A stretch of 64,000 bases of DNA, from positions 434,001 through 498,000 of the forward strand of contig NZ_JAOWPS010000003.1 of the NCBI RefSeq assembly GCF_025753795.1. Reading direction: 5' to 3'. Positions 35,453-44,168 of the stretch are shown one piece after another. How positions within the stretch are numbered: the first letter of the stretch is position 1; each line of letters opens with the position of its first letter. The notes under the pieces were generated by a model. That model was not told the origin of the DNA. It ran no database searches and worked only from the letters and a program-made list of their open reading frames with translations. A program made the position numbers and the translations under genes. The DNA is from Mesorhizobium sp. YC-39 (lineage in GTDB: Bacteria > Pseudomonadota > Alphaproteobacteria > Rhizobiales > Rhizobiaceae).

Positions 35453-37243
35453 CTAAGCCTCTTTCTTGGTCGCCACGACGCGCAGCGACAGCTCGCGAAG
35501 CTGCTGCGGCGTGGCTTCCGACGGTGCGTTCATCAGAAGGTCGTAGGCTTGCTGGTTCATCGGGAACATGGTCACTTCGCGCAGGTTCCTGGCGCCGACC
35601 AGAAGCATGACGACGCGGTCGATACCGGCCGCCATGCCGCCATGCGGCGGCGCGCCGTACTGGAAGGCCCGATAGAGGCCGCCGAAGCGCTCCTCGACCG
35701 TTTCGCGATCCAGCCCGACGGTCTCGAACGCCTTGACCATGGTCTCGGGCAGATGGTTGCGGATGCCGCCGGAGGCGATCTCGAAACCGTTGCAGACCAT
35801 GTCGTACTGGAATGCCTTGATGCCGAGCAGATCATCGCCTTTTAGCGCCTCAATGCCGCCCTGCGGCATCGAGAACGGGTTGTGAGCGAAATCGATCTTC
35901 TTCTCTTCCTCATTCCATTCAAAGAATGGGAAGTCGACGATCCAGCAAAGCTCAAAGCGATCGCGGTCGACGAGGTTCAGCTCCTCGCCGGCACGCGTGC
36001 GCGCCGCGCCCGCGAAGGAGACGAATTTCTTCGGGTCGCCAGCGACGAAGAAAGCGGCGTCGCCATCGGCAAGGCCGAGCTGGAGGCGGATCGCCTCGGT
36101 GCGCTCCTCGCCGATGTTCTTGGCCAGTGGCCCCGCGCCTTCGAGCTTCTCGCCTTCCTTGCGCCAGAAGATGTAGCCCAGCCCCGGCTGGCCCTCGCCC
36201 TGTGCCCAGGAATTCATGCGGTCGCAGAAGGCACGGCTGCCACCCGTTTTGGCCGGGATGGCCCAGACCTCGGCCTTCGGGTCGTTGGCCAGGATGTTGG
36301 CGAACACCTTGAAGCCTGAATTGCGAAAATGATCGGAGACGGCCTGCATTTCGATCGGGTTGCGCAGATCCGGTTTGTCGGTGCCGTATTTGCGCATGGC
36401 CACATCGTAGGGAATGCGCTGGAATTTCTGCGTTACCGGTTTGCCGTTGGCGAAGGTCTCAAAGACCCCGCGCATCACCGGTTCCATTGTCGACAGCACA
36501 TCGTCCTGTTCGACGAAGCTCATCTCAAGGTCGAGCTGGTAGAACTCGCCGGGCAGACGGTCGGCGCGCGGGTCCTCGTCGCGGAAGCACGGCGCGATCT
36601 GGAAATAGCGGTCGAAACCCGACACCATGATCAGCTGCTTGTACTGCTGCGGCGCCTGCGGCAGCGCGTAGAAAGTGCCGGGATGGATGCGTGACGGCAC
36701 CAGGAAGTCGCGCGCGCCTTCCGGCGAAGAAGCGGTCAGGATCGGCGTCGAGAATTCGGTGAAGCCGACCTCGCCCATGCGCTTGCGCATCTCGGCGATG
36801 ATCCTGGTACGCGCCATGATGTTCCTGTGCAGCGTGTCGCGGCGCAGGTCGAGGAAACGGTATTTGAGGCGGATGTCTTCGGGATAATCCGGCTCGCCGA
36901 ACACCGGCAGCGGCAATTCCTTGGCCGCCGACAGCACTTCGATCTCGCGCGCGAAAATCTCGATCTCGCCAGTCGGCAGGTTGGCGTTGGTGGTCTCTGG
37001 CAAGCGCGCCTTGACCTCGCCGTCGACGCGGATGACCCATTCGCCGCGCACGGTCTCAGCGATCTTGAAGGCCGGCGAATCCGGATCGGCGACGATCTGG
37101 GTCAGGCCATAATGGTCGCGCAAATCGATGAACAGCAGGCCGCCATGATCGCGCACGCGATGCACCCAGCCCGACAGGCGGACGGAGGAGCCGACGTCGC
37201 TCTTCCTCAACTGGGCACAGGTATGGCTGCGGTAACGATGCAT
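35453..37243 (-). CDS. aspS: Aspartyl-tRNA synthetase
   Basis: 596 aa class IIb synthetase. The N-terminal OB-fold anticodon domain (about 1-105) includes VRLSGWVHRVRDHGGLLFIDLRDHYG. Class II motif 2 lies in FRDEDPRADRLPGEFYQLDLEMSF, and motif 3 is GGMAAGIDRVVMLL near the C-terminus. The bacterial GAD insertion domain is present in the middle (about 280-420). The start at 37243 gives the usual MHRYRSHTC N-terminus; an ATG two codons upstream (37249) has better spacing from GGA and may be the real one. Confidence 0.96.
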   Translation of the reverse strand: MHRYRSHTCAQLRKSDVGSSVRLSGWVHRVRDHGGLLFIDLRDHYGLTQIVADPDSPAFKIAETVRGEWVIRVDGEVKARLPETTNANLPTGEIEIFAREIEVLSAAKELPLPVFGEPDYPEDIRLKYRFLDLRRDTLHRNIMARTRIIAEMRKRMGEVGFTEFSTPILTASSPEGARDFLVPSRIHPGTFYALPQAPQQYKQLIMVSGFDRYFQIAPCFRDEDPRADRLPGEFYQLDLEMSFVEQDDVLSTMEPVMRGVFETFANGKPVTQKFQRIPYDVAMRKYGTDKPDLRNPIEMQAVSDHFRNSGFKVFANILANDPKAEVWAIPAKTGGSRAFCDRMNSWAQGEGQPGLGYIFWRKEGEKLEGAGPLAKNIGEERTEAIRLQLGLADGDAAFFVAGDPKKFVSFAGAARTRAGEELNLVDRDRFELCWIVDFPFFEWNEEEKKIDFAHNPFSMPQGGIEALKGDDLLGIKAFQYDMVCNGFEIASGGIRNHLPETMVKAFETVGLDRETVEERFGGLYRAFQYGAPPHGGMAAGIDRVVMLLVGARNLREVTMFPMNQQAYDLLMNAPSEATPQQLRELSLRVVATKKEA

Positions 37244-37382
37244 TGTCATTGCTAGGTCCGGATGCTGAGTTGTGGCCGAAGCACGATGGCCTGGCCCGAA
37301 AATTTGCGCGAAAAGCACATGAGAGGCCGCCTTTGTCAAGGCAGGCAGCGTCCCGGGCGGCATCTCCGTGGTGTTCACTACC

Positions 37383-38207
37383 TCATCCCTTGACCCCGCC
37401 CGCGGTGAGGCCGGCGATGATCTTGCGCTGGAAGATGAGGACGAGGATGACGAGCGGCACGGTGACGATCACCGATGCGGCCATGATGTTGCCCCAGGGG
37501 ATTTCGAACTGGGAGCTGCCGGAGAGCAGCGCGATCACGACAGGCACGGTTCGTTGCTCGTTGTTGGAGGTAAACGTCAGAGCGAACAGGAACTCGTTCC
37601 ACGCGCCGATGAAGGCGAGAAGCCCGGTGGCCGCCAGCGCCGGCCACATCAGCGGCAGGAAAACGCGCGTGATGATGATCCAGGGGGTCGCGCCGTCGAG
37701 GATCGCCGCCTCCTCGAGCTCGATCGGCAGGTCGCGAACGAAGGCGGTTAGCACCCAGACCGTGAACGGCAAGGTGAAGATCATGTAGGAGAAAATCAGC
37801 GCGAAGAGCGAATTGTAGAGGCCCAGCGTCCGGATCAGTTCGAAAAGGCCGGCAAGCACCGCCACTTGCGGGAACATCGAGACGGACAGGATGATGAAAA
37901 GCAGAGCCGAGCGGCCACGAAAGCGGATGCGCGCAAGCGCATAGGCGGCGGTGACGCCGAGAAATAGCGAAATGACGACGACGGCGCTGGAGACGAACAA
38001 CGAGTTCAACAGGTTGCGCAGGAAGCTCCCTTCGGTGAAGACGCTCCTGTAATTACTGAAGCTGATCATCTTCGGCCAGTAGTCGACCTCAAACAGCGCG
38101 GACCCTGATTTCAGGCTGGTGATGATGGCGTAGTAGAATGGGAACACCGCGACGAGGACGATGACGGCGACGAGGAGGTAAAAGGCCGTGCGCTTGACGA
38201 TCCACAT
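37383..38207 (-). CDS. Sugar ABC transporter permease (MalG type)
   Basis: 274 aa inner-membrane subunit with six helices. The EAA loop that contacts the ATPase reads EEAAILDGATPWIIITRVFLPLMWP (about 180-204). ATG at 38207 has AGGGG about 10 bases upstream and lies 17 bases after the stop of the partner permease. It is the last gene of a three-gene operon (binding protein, MalF-type, MalG-type). No ATPase gene follows; aspS is unrelated. Confidence 0.9.
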   Translation of the reverse strand: MWIVKRTAFYLLVAVIVLVAVFPFYYAIITSLKSGSALFEVDYWPKMISFSNYRSVFTEGSFLRNLLNSLFVSSAVVVISLFLGVTAAYALARIRFRGRSALLFIILSVSMFPQVAVLAGLFELIRTLGLYNSLFALIFSYMIFTLPFTVWVLTAFVRDLPIELEEAAILDGATPWIIITRVFLPLMWPALAATGLLAFIGAWNEFLFALTFTSNNEQRTVPVVIALLSGSSQFEIPWGNIMAASVIVTVPLVILVLIFQRKIIAGLTAGGVKG

Positions 38208-38224
38208 GGTCGATGGCCCCTGTA

Positions 38225-39169
38225 TCAATAGCTTCTGTCCAGTTTCACCCGGCCGAACCGCAGAACGAGCATGGTCAGCAGCACGAGGATGACGAAGAGC
38301 AGCGTCGAGGCGGCGGACCCGTAGGCGAATTTGTCGAATTCGAACAGGTTCTCGCGGGCAAATACCGACATCGACTTGGTGCGGACGTTATTCGGTGTGA
38401 GCACGTAGATCAGGTCGAAGATGCGCAGAGCGTCGAGGCCGCGGAAGATGACAGCCACCATCAGCGCCGGCCGGATGAGCGGCAAGGTGACCTTCCAGAA
38501 AACCTTCCATGGGCTCACGCCATCGAGCCTGGTGACCTCGTAGATTTCCTGCGGCAGCATCTGCAGGGCGGCGAGGATGAGCAGCGCCATGAACGGCGTC
38601 GTCTTCCAGATATCGACGATCAGGACGGCGAACATCGCCGTATCGGCGCTGGCCGTCCAGGCGATCTTCGTGCTGATCAAACCAAGCCTGAGAAGGGCGT
38701 CGTTGATGATGCCGAACTGGTCGTTGAGCATCCACTGCCACATCTTCGCCGAGACGATGGTCGGGATCGCCCAGGGAATGAGGATCGCGGCGCGCACGAC
38801 GCCACGGCCCGGGAATTCGGCGTTGAGCACCAGCGCGACGATCATGCCCAGGATGGTCTCGCAGGTCACCGAAATCACCGCGAAGCGCACCGTGTTCCAG
38901 ACCGCGCGCCACCAGACCGGGTCGGCGAGCAGGCCGTCATAGATGATCCGCCCGCTCGGCATATGCAGGACCGAGAAATAATTGGCGAAGCCAACCCACC
39001 GGCCGGCCTCGAGGTCCGTCAGCGAGGCATCGGTGAAGCCGAAATAGATCGTACGCAGAAGCGGCCAGCCGGCAACGGCGGCGAGCACGATGAGCATCGG
39101 GGCAAGGAACAGCCATGCCGAGCGCGCGCGCTGGCGCATCAACAGCGAGCCTTGACGCGGCGAGGTCAC
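38225..39169 (-). CDS. Sugar ABC transporter permease (MalF type)
   Basis: 314 aa with six to seven membrane helices; the N-terminus RQRARSAWLFLAPMLIVLAAVAGWPL is typical of MalF-like permeases. The EAA loop is YEVTRLDGVSPWKVFWKVTLPLIRPAL. GTG at 39169 overlaps the stop of the binding-protein gene (GTGA), indicating translational coupling; an ATG 30 bases later is possible. The partner is the MalG-type permease immediately downstream. Confidence 0.9.
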   Translation of the reverse strand: MTSPRQGSLLMRQRARSAWLFLAPMLIVLAAVAGWPLLRTIYFGFTDASLTDLEAGRWVGFANYFSVLHMPSGRIIYDGLLADPVWWRAVWNTVRFAVISVTCETILGMIVALVLNAEFPGRGVVRAAILIPWAIPTIVSAKMWQWMLNDQFGIINDALLRLGLISTKIAWTASADTAMFAVLIVDIWKTTPFMALLILAALQMLPQEIYEVTRLDGVSPWKVFWKVTLPLIRPALMVAVIFRGLDALRIFDLIYVLTPNNVRTKSMSVFARENLFEFDKFAYGSAASTLLFVILVLLTMLVLRFGRVKLDRSY

Positions 39170-40434
39170 CAGGCGGTGCCTTTGAGCCTGGTCAAGGAGA
39201 ATTCGAGATCGGCAAGGTTGTCTGCAGCCGTGCCGTCGCCGGACAGGGTGTTGTGGACAGCGGTCCAGAACTCGCTCGATGCCTCGTTGTACCTGCTCTT
39301 GGCCTGGGCCGAGGGACGCGGTACCGCGTTGAGAACGACGTCCTTCCAGCGCGGAATGACCGGCTGCGCGCTGGCAATTTCGGCATCGTCGTAGAGCGCC
39401 TGGATGGTCGGCAGATATGCCCCCTTCAAGGCGCGGTACTTCTGCATCCCAGGAGAGGCGATCCATTTGACAAGCTCGATCGCTACGTCCGGGTTCTTCG
39501 AATATCTGGAAACCGCGAGGTTCCAGCCGCCAAGCGTTGCAGCAGGGCGCGCGCCCTCACCCGACCCCGGCGGCAGGGTCGCCACCTCGAACTTGCCTCT
39601 GATGGGCGAGCCTTCGCTATTGCCAAGCGCATAGGCGTAGGGCCAGTTGCGCATGAAGACGGCGTTGCCGGTCTGCCAGACACCGCGCGACTCTTCTTCC
39701 TGGTAGGCCAGAACGCCGGGAGGCGAGATGGTTCCCACCCAGCTCCTCGCCATTTCCAGCGCTGCGGCTGCTTGCGGATTGTTGATGGAGATGGTGCCGT
39801 CCGGCTCGACAATCTGGCCGCCGCCGTTCGACTTGACCCATTCGAGTGCATCGCAGGTCAGCCCTTCATAAGCGTTGCCCTGGAAGACGAAGCCCCACAT
39901 ATCCTTGTTGCCGGCCTCGCGCTCCTTGTCCATGACAAGCTTGGCAGTGTAGGCAAGTTCGGCCCAGGTCGTGGGAACCTTGGCGCCATATTTGTCGAGC
40001 AGGTCCTTGCGGTAGTAGAGCGCCGGAGCGTCAGTGAAAATCGGCAAGGCGACGAGTTTACCGTCGACGGTCTGCGATTGGATGATCGATGGGAAATGGG
40101 CGCCAACGACATCCTTGGTCGCCTCGGTCAGGTCAACGAGCTGCTTTGCAAGCTGCGGGGCCCAGATGATATCCGTCTGATAGACGTCGATGTCACTGCT
40201 TCCAGCGGCGAGCCAAAGCCTGTATTGGCCGAACTGGTCCGTCCCCGATGACGGCACCGGAACGACGGTGACCTTGTTGCCGGTCTTCTTCTCGTATTGA
40301 TCGAGTATCTCGCGAAGGATTCTCTGGCCGTTGCCGGTATCGCCCGACACGATGGCGAGGTCGACAGCTCGCGCCGGGCTTGCCGCCAGGACAGCGCCGA
40401 CAACAAGCGCAAGAAGTGCGTGGCGAAACGTCAT
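39166..40434 (-). CDS. Sugar ABC transporter substrate-binding protein
   Basis: 422 aa periplasmic protein with a signal peptide (residues 1-23, ASPARA-V). The body is the family 1 extracellular binding fold: DVYQTDIIWAPQLAKQLVDLTEA near the first hinge and KFEVATLPPGSGEGARPAATLGGWNLAVSRYSKNPDVAIELVKW later. The pattern resembles trehalose/maltose-type binding proteins such as ThuE, so an alpha-disaccharide is a reasonable guess, not proven. AAGGAGAG precedes the ATG. First gene of the operon. Confidence 0.9.
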   Translation of the reverse strand: MTFRHALLALVVGAVLAASPARAVDLAIVSGDTGNGQRILREILDQYEKKTGNKVTVVPVPSSGTDQFGQYRLWLAAGSSDIDVYQTDIIWAPQLAKQLVDLTEATKDVVGAHFPSIIQSQTVDGKLVALPIFTDAPALYYRKDLLDKYGAKVPTTWAELAYTAKLVMDKEREAGNKDMWGFVFQGNAYEGLTCDALEWVKSNGGGQIVEPDGTISINNPQAAAALEMARSWVGTISPPGVLAYQEEESRGVWQTGNAVFMRNWPYAYALGNSEGSPIRGKFEVATLPPGSGEGARPAATLGGWNLAVSRYSKNPDVAIELVKWIASPGMQKYRALKGAYLPTIQALYDDAEIASAQPVIPRWKDVVLNAVPRPSAQAKSRYNEASSEFWTAVHNTLSGDGTAADNLADLEFSLTRLKGTAW

Positions 40435-40649
40435 GATGGCGGGCTCTCCTTGGAACTTCAGGCCGGGCGGCAGAACAGACAAGCCACATCTGGCACATTC
40501 CTCGGCGCATTCGCCCCCTTCCCTTGAACTGCAAAGACACGTTTTGGGTTCCCAACCAAAGCCGTCAGCCGGTGCCGCCGGCAATTGCCGCTGGCATTGG
40601 CGGGAACGATGGTTCAATAAGGATCAACGAAAAGTGATTGCCTTCCTTC

Positions 40650-41894
40650 ATGTCTTCCATCCGCCCGCTGATCCCGCTCCTCATTGCCGCCGGCATCCTT
40701 TTGGGCGGCAACGGCCTGCAGAGCACGCTGATCGCACTGCGCGGCGCGCAGGAAGGGTTTCCCGCCTCGACCATCGGCCTGATGGGCACGTTCTATTTCG
40801 CCGGCTTCCTGCTCGGCTGCCTTGCCGTCACCCGCATCATGAAGGCGGTCGGCCATGTCCGCGCCTTTTCGGCGCTGGCGGCGATCGCCTCGGCCGGCAC
40901 GCTGCTGCTGGTGCTGGTCATCGATCCTGTTATGTGGTGCGCGGTGCGCTTTGCCGGCGGCTTCTGCTTTGCCGGCCTGTTCACCATCATGGAAGCCTGG
41001 CTCAATTCGGGGGTCGCCAACAAGGATCGCGCGCGGGTGCTGGCGATCTACCGGATGGTCGACATCGGTTCAGTGACGGGCGCGCAGTTCCTGATCCCGA
41101 TCTTCGGCGCCGGCGGCTTCGCCATCTTCGCCATCATGTCGATCATGATCACGCTCTCGCTGGTGCCGGTCTCGCTCGGTGACCGCTCCAACCCTGCCGC
41201 GCCCGAAGATGTCAAGCTCGATCTGGCGCGTGTCTGGCGGATCTCGCCGCTCGGCTGCTTCGGCTGCATTGCCGTCGGCGTCACCAACAGTGCCTTCCGC
41301 ACGCTGTCGCCGGTCTATGCCGAGCAGATCGGCATGTCGGTCGCCGACGTCGTTACCTTCGTCAGTGTCGGCATCTTCGGCGGCGCCATCATCCAGTATC
41401 CGCTCGGCTATCTTTCCGACCGCTGGGACCGGCGCTCGGTGCTGTTGATGACGACGTGCTGCGCCATGTTCGCAGCGCTTGCGCTGGCGCTTTTGGCCGG
41501 AAGCAATCCCGCGCTCAACTTCCTGATCGTCTTCATCTTCGGCTGCTTCGCCATGCCGCTCTACTCGCTGTCCGCGGCGCATTCCAACGACCGCGCCGAC
41601 AAGGGCGAGTTCGTGCTGATCAACGCGGCGCTGATGCTGTTCTATTCATTCGGCGCCATTGGCGGCCCGTTCGCCGCCTCGACGGCGATGCAATATTTCG
41701 GGCCAAGCGCGCTGTTCGTGTTCTGCGCTGTCGTCTACGTGATCTTCGTCGTCGTCATCCTCTATCGGATGCAGGTGCGATCCGGCGTGCCGGCAGGCCA
41801 TCGCAGCCGTTTCATCGCCCTTTTGCGGACATCGACGGTTTTCGCCCGGCTGGCCAGGCGCAATGGCGATTCCGACGGGCCCGCTGACCCTTGA
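40650..41894 (+). CDS. MFS transporter (YcaD-like)
   Basis: 414 aa with 12 membrane segments. It lacks a canonical motif A; loop 2-3 reads VTRIMKAVGHVRAF, and loop 8-9 is GYLSDRWDRRSVLL. IMEAWLNSGVANKDRARVLAIYRM in the first half is typical of the YcaD-like subgroup. Substrate unknown. No strong ribosome site is seen; ATG at 40650 is preferred over TTG at 40638. It is divergent from the ABC operon. Confidence 0.83.
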   Translation: MSSIRPLIPLLIAAGILLGGNGLQSTLIALRGAQEGFPASTIGLMGTFYFAGFLLGCLAVTRIMKAVGHVRAFSALAAIASAGTLLLVLVIDPVMWCAVRFAGGFCFAGLFTIMEAWLNSGVANKDRARVLAIYRMVDIGSVTGAQFLIPIFGAGGFAIFAIMSIMITLSLVPVSLGDRSNPAAPEDVKLDLARVWRISPLGCFGCIAVGVTNSAFRTLSPVYAEQIGMSVADVVTFVSVGIFGGAIIQYPLGYLSDRWDRRSVLLMTTCCAMFAALALALLAGSNPALNFLIVFIFGCFAMPLYSLSAAHSNDRADKGEFVLINAALMLFYSFGAIGGPFAASTAMQYFGPSALFVFCAVVYVIFVVVILYRMQVRSGVPAGHRSRFIALLRTSTVFARLARRNGDSDGPADP

Positions 41895-41950
41895 CGAAAG
41901 CCTGCGCGGCTGAAATTGAAGGAGACCTTACCTTTGCCAAAAGCGATTTG

Positions 41951-43102
41951 ATGCACGTCATCACCACCCAAAAAGAACTCGAAACCGTTCTTGCCGCGTT
42001 CGAAAAGTCGGATTTCGTCACCGTCGACACCGAATTCATTCGCGAAACGACCTTCTGGCCGATCCTCTGCCTGATCCAGATGGCGGCGCCCGGCGTGACC
42101 GCGCTGATCGATCCTTTGTCGCCGGACATCGACCTGAAGCCGTTCTTCAGGCTGATGGCCAACGAGGCTGTCGTCAAAGTCTTCCACGCCGCGCGCCAGG
42201 ATATCGAAATCATCGTCCATCTCGGCGATCTGGTGCCGCATCCGGTGTTCGACACCCAGGTGGCGGCGATGGTCTGCGGCTTCGGCGACAGCGTCTCCTA
42301 CGACCAGCTGGTGCAGCGGGTCACCGGGGCGCGGCTCGACAAATCCTCGCGTTTCACCGACTGGCGCCACCGCCCGCTTTCCGACAAGCAGCTCGACTAT
42401 GCGCTTGCCGACGTCACCCATCTGATCGAGGTCTACCAGCATCTCAGCGCCGAGCTTGAGCGGGAAAACCGCGCCCACTGGCTGAACGAGGAAATGGAGG
42501 TGCTGACCTCGCGCGAAACCTACGACCCGCATCCGGAGGATGCCTGGAAGCGGTTGAAGATGCGGCTGCGCAAGCCGCAGGAACTGGCGATCGTGCAAGC
42601 CGTGGCGGCCTGGCGAGAGCGGGAAGCGCGCGAACGCGACGTGCCGCGCGGCCGGGTGCTCAAGGACGACGCCATCTACGAGATCGCGCAGCAGGCGCCC
42701 CGCGATGCGGCAGCGCTCGGCAAGCTGCGCACCACGCCGAAGGGCTGGGAGCGGTCGGCGACGGCAACGGCACTGCTTGGCGCGGTGAACAGCGCGCTTG
42801 CCTTGCCCAGGGAAGATATGCCGAAGCTGCCGAAGAGTTTTCAGCCGCCCGAAGGCTCCAATGCCGCGGCGGAATTGCTGAAAGTGCTTTTGCGGATCGT
42901 CGCCGAAAAGGAAGGCGTCGCCTCGAAAGTGCTGGCCTCGAGTGACGACATCGACCGTATCGCCGCCGAGGGCGAGGCCGCCGACGTGCCGGCCTTGCAA
43001 GGCTGGCGGCGCGCCGTGTTCGGCGAGGCGGCGCTGAAGCTGGTGCGCGGCGAGATCGGCATCAAGTTCGACAAGCGCAAGATCGCGCTGTTCGATTTAT
43101 AG
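41951..43102 (+). CDS. rnd: Ribonuclease D
   Basis: 383 aa 3'-5' exonuclease of tRNA and small RNA maturation. The DEDDy catalytic residues are visible: D26 and E28 in VTVDTEF, D84 in AARQDIEI, and Y150/D154 in LDYALADVTH. One or two HRDC domains follow (about 210-290 and beyond). The ATG has no good ribosome site directly upstream, and GGAGA lies about 25 bases away, so initiation may be weak or the start may differ slightly. Confidence 0.95.
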   Translation: MHVITTQKELETVLAAFEKSDFVTVDTEFIRETTFWPILCLIQMAAPGVTALIDPLSPDIDLKPFFRLMANEAVVKVFHAARQDIEIIVHLGDLVPHPVFDTQVAAMVCGFGDSVSYDQLVQRVTGARLDKSSRFTDWRHRPLSDKQLDYALADVTHLIEVYQHLSAELERENRAHWLNEEMEVLTSRETYDPHPEDAWKRLKMRLRKPQELAIVQAVAAWREREARERDVPRGRVLKDDAIYEIAQQAPRDAAALGKLRTTPKGWERSATATALLGAVNSALALPREDMPKLPKSFQPPEGSNAAAELLKVLLRIVAEKEGVASKVLASSDDIDRIAAEGEAADVPALQGWRRAVFGEAALKLVRGEIGIKFDKRKIALFDL

Positions 43103-43149
43103 CGTCTGCCACCTTCCCCCTTGTAAGAGAAGGGCAAGCCAATGTCGGC

Positions 43150-43569
43150 TCAAACCACCCCGAGCAGGTGGAGCGCGAACCATATCCATGCCAGCAAGAG
43201 AACCACCGCACTGAAGTAGAAGATGCGGCTGCGCAAGCGCAGATCGTTGATGGTGAGGTGAACCCAGGCGTGGGCGTAGCGCGAAATCACGAAAATCCAC
43301 ATCAGGGCCAGCGTCAGGTAGTTGACGCCGTTGGTCTGGTGCAGCGCCAGGCACAGAACGTAGAAGAGCACCGGCAGTTCGAACTGATTGCTCAGATTGT
43401 TGGCGACCGTGACGCTGGATGCCGGCTCGGTCGAGCGGGTCTTGAACTGGCCGGCCTTGGCCTCGCCTGACCTCATGGCACCGTATCTGCGGCGGCCCAT
43501 CACGAGATAGACGATGTAGACCAGAAGCACCTGCGCCAAAACAGGCCAGAAGATCGCGGTCTGGTTCAA
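43150..43569 (-). CDS. MAPEG family membrane protein
   Basis: 139 aa with four hydrophobic segments. Motifs NNLSNQFELPVLFYVLCLAL and SRYAHAWVHLT fit the MAPEG family (eicosanoid/glutathione metabolism relatives in bacteria). Initiation is at TTG, with GGAGGGG 4-5 bases upstream. The gene follows the next membrane-protein gene on the same strand by 28 bases, suggesting an operon. Enzymatic role unknown. Confidence 0.83.
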   Translation of the reverse strand: MNQTAIFWPVLAQVLLVYIVYLVMGRRRYGAMRSGEAKAGQFKTRSTEPASSVTVANNLSNQFELPVLFYVLCLALHQTNGVNYLTLALMWIFVISRYAHAWVHLTINDLRLRSRIFYFSAVVLLLAWIWFALHLLGVV

Positions 43570-43597
43570 GAAGCCCCTCCGCCCTTGTTACCCCGAC

Positions 43598-44137
43598 TCA
43601 AAGCCGTTTCTGGCCAGCCAGGTAGAAAACCACAATGACCGCCAAGGGTATCGTCAGCAGCGCGAATTTGGTGACGATCAGCGCCGAGGCGAAAGACAGC
43701 GAATCCGGATTGGCCGACAGGAAATCGGACAACAGCCGCGCCACGGCTATGTTCTGCGCATAATCGGCAAGCGTGTATGGCAGCACCAGAACAACCGCAA
43801 GCAGGGATTGCAGTTGCGCTGGCATCGCCCGGAAATTCTTCAGCCGCCGTCCGGTGGCAAGGATCAGGCTGACCATGGTCAGCGACAGCAGCGCCGGGAA
43901 CAAAAGGTCGAAGGTCAGATAATGCCAGACCAGGATAATCTCGCCGCCGCGCCGGCCGAGCGCCGTCAACCAGGCCATGCCCTCGTCGGGCGTGAACCCG
44001 GCAAAGCGCATGTCGAGCGACGGCAGTCCCCCGCTCAATTGGCGGAAATAGAGAAACTCCATCGCCGTCATGGCGATGAAAACCGCCGCGGATGCAAAAC
44101 ACAGCGCTGCGACGTGGCGCGACAGCCGCAGGATCAT
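43598..44137 (-). CDS. Four-helix membrane protein of unknown function
   Basis: 179 aa with four hydrophobic segments (about 10-30, 65-90, 103-125 and 145-172). No catalytic motif is recognised. The start at 44137 is placed after GGAG (10 bases) and 31 bases beyond the guaB stop; longer frames run back into guaB. Probably cotranscribed with the MAPEG gene and perhaps with guaB. Inner membrane. Confidence 0.72.
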   Translation of the reverse strand: MILRLSRHVAALCFASAAVFIAMTAMEFLYFRQLSGGLPSLDMRFAGFTPDEGMAWLTALGRRGGEIILVWHYLTFDLLFPALLSLTMVSLILATGRRLKNFRAMPAQLQSLLAVVLVLPYTLADYAQNIAVARLLSDFLSANPDSLSFASALIVTKFALLTIPLAVIVVFYLAGQKRL

Positions 44138-44168
44138 TGCCGTCAGACTCCGCCCGACGGCATTCTGA

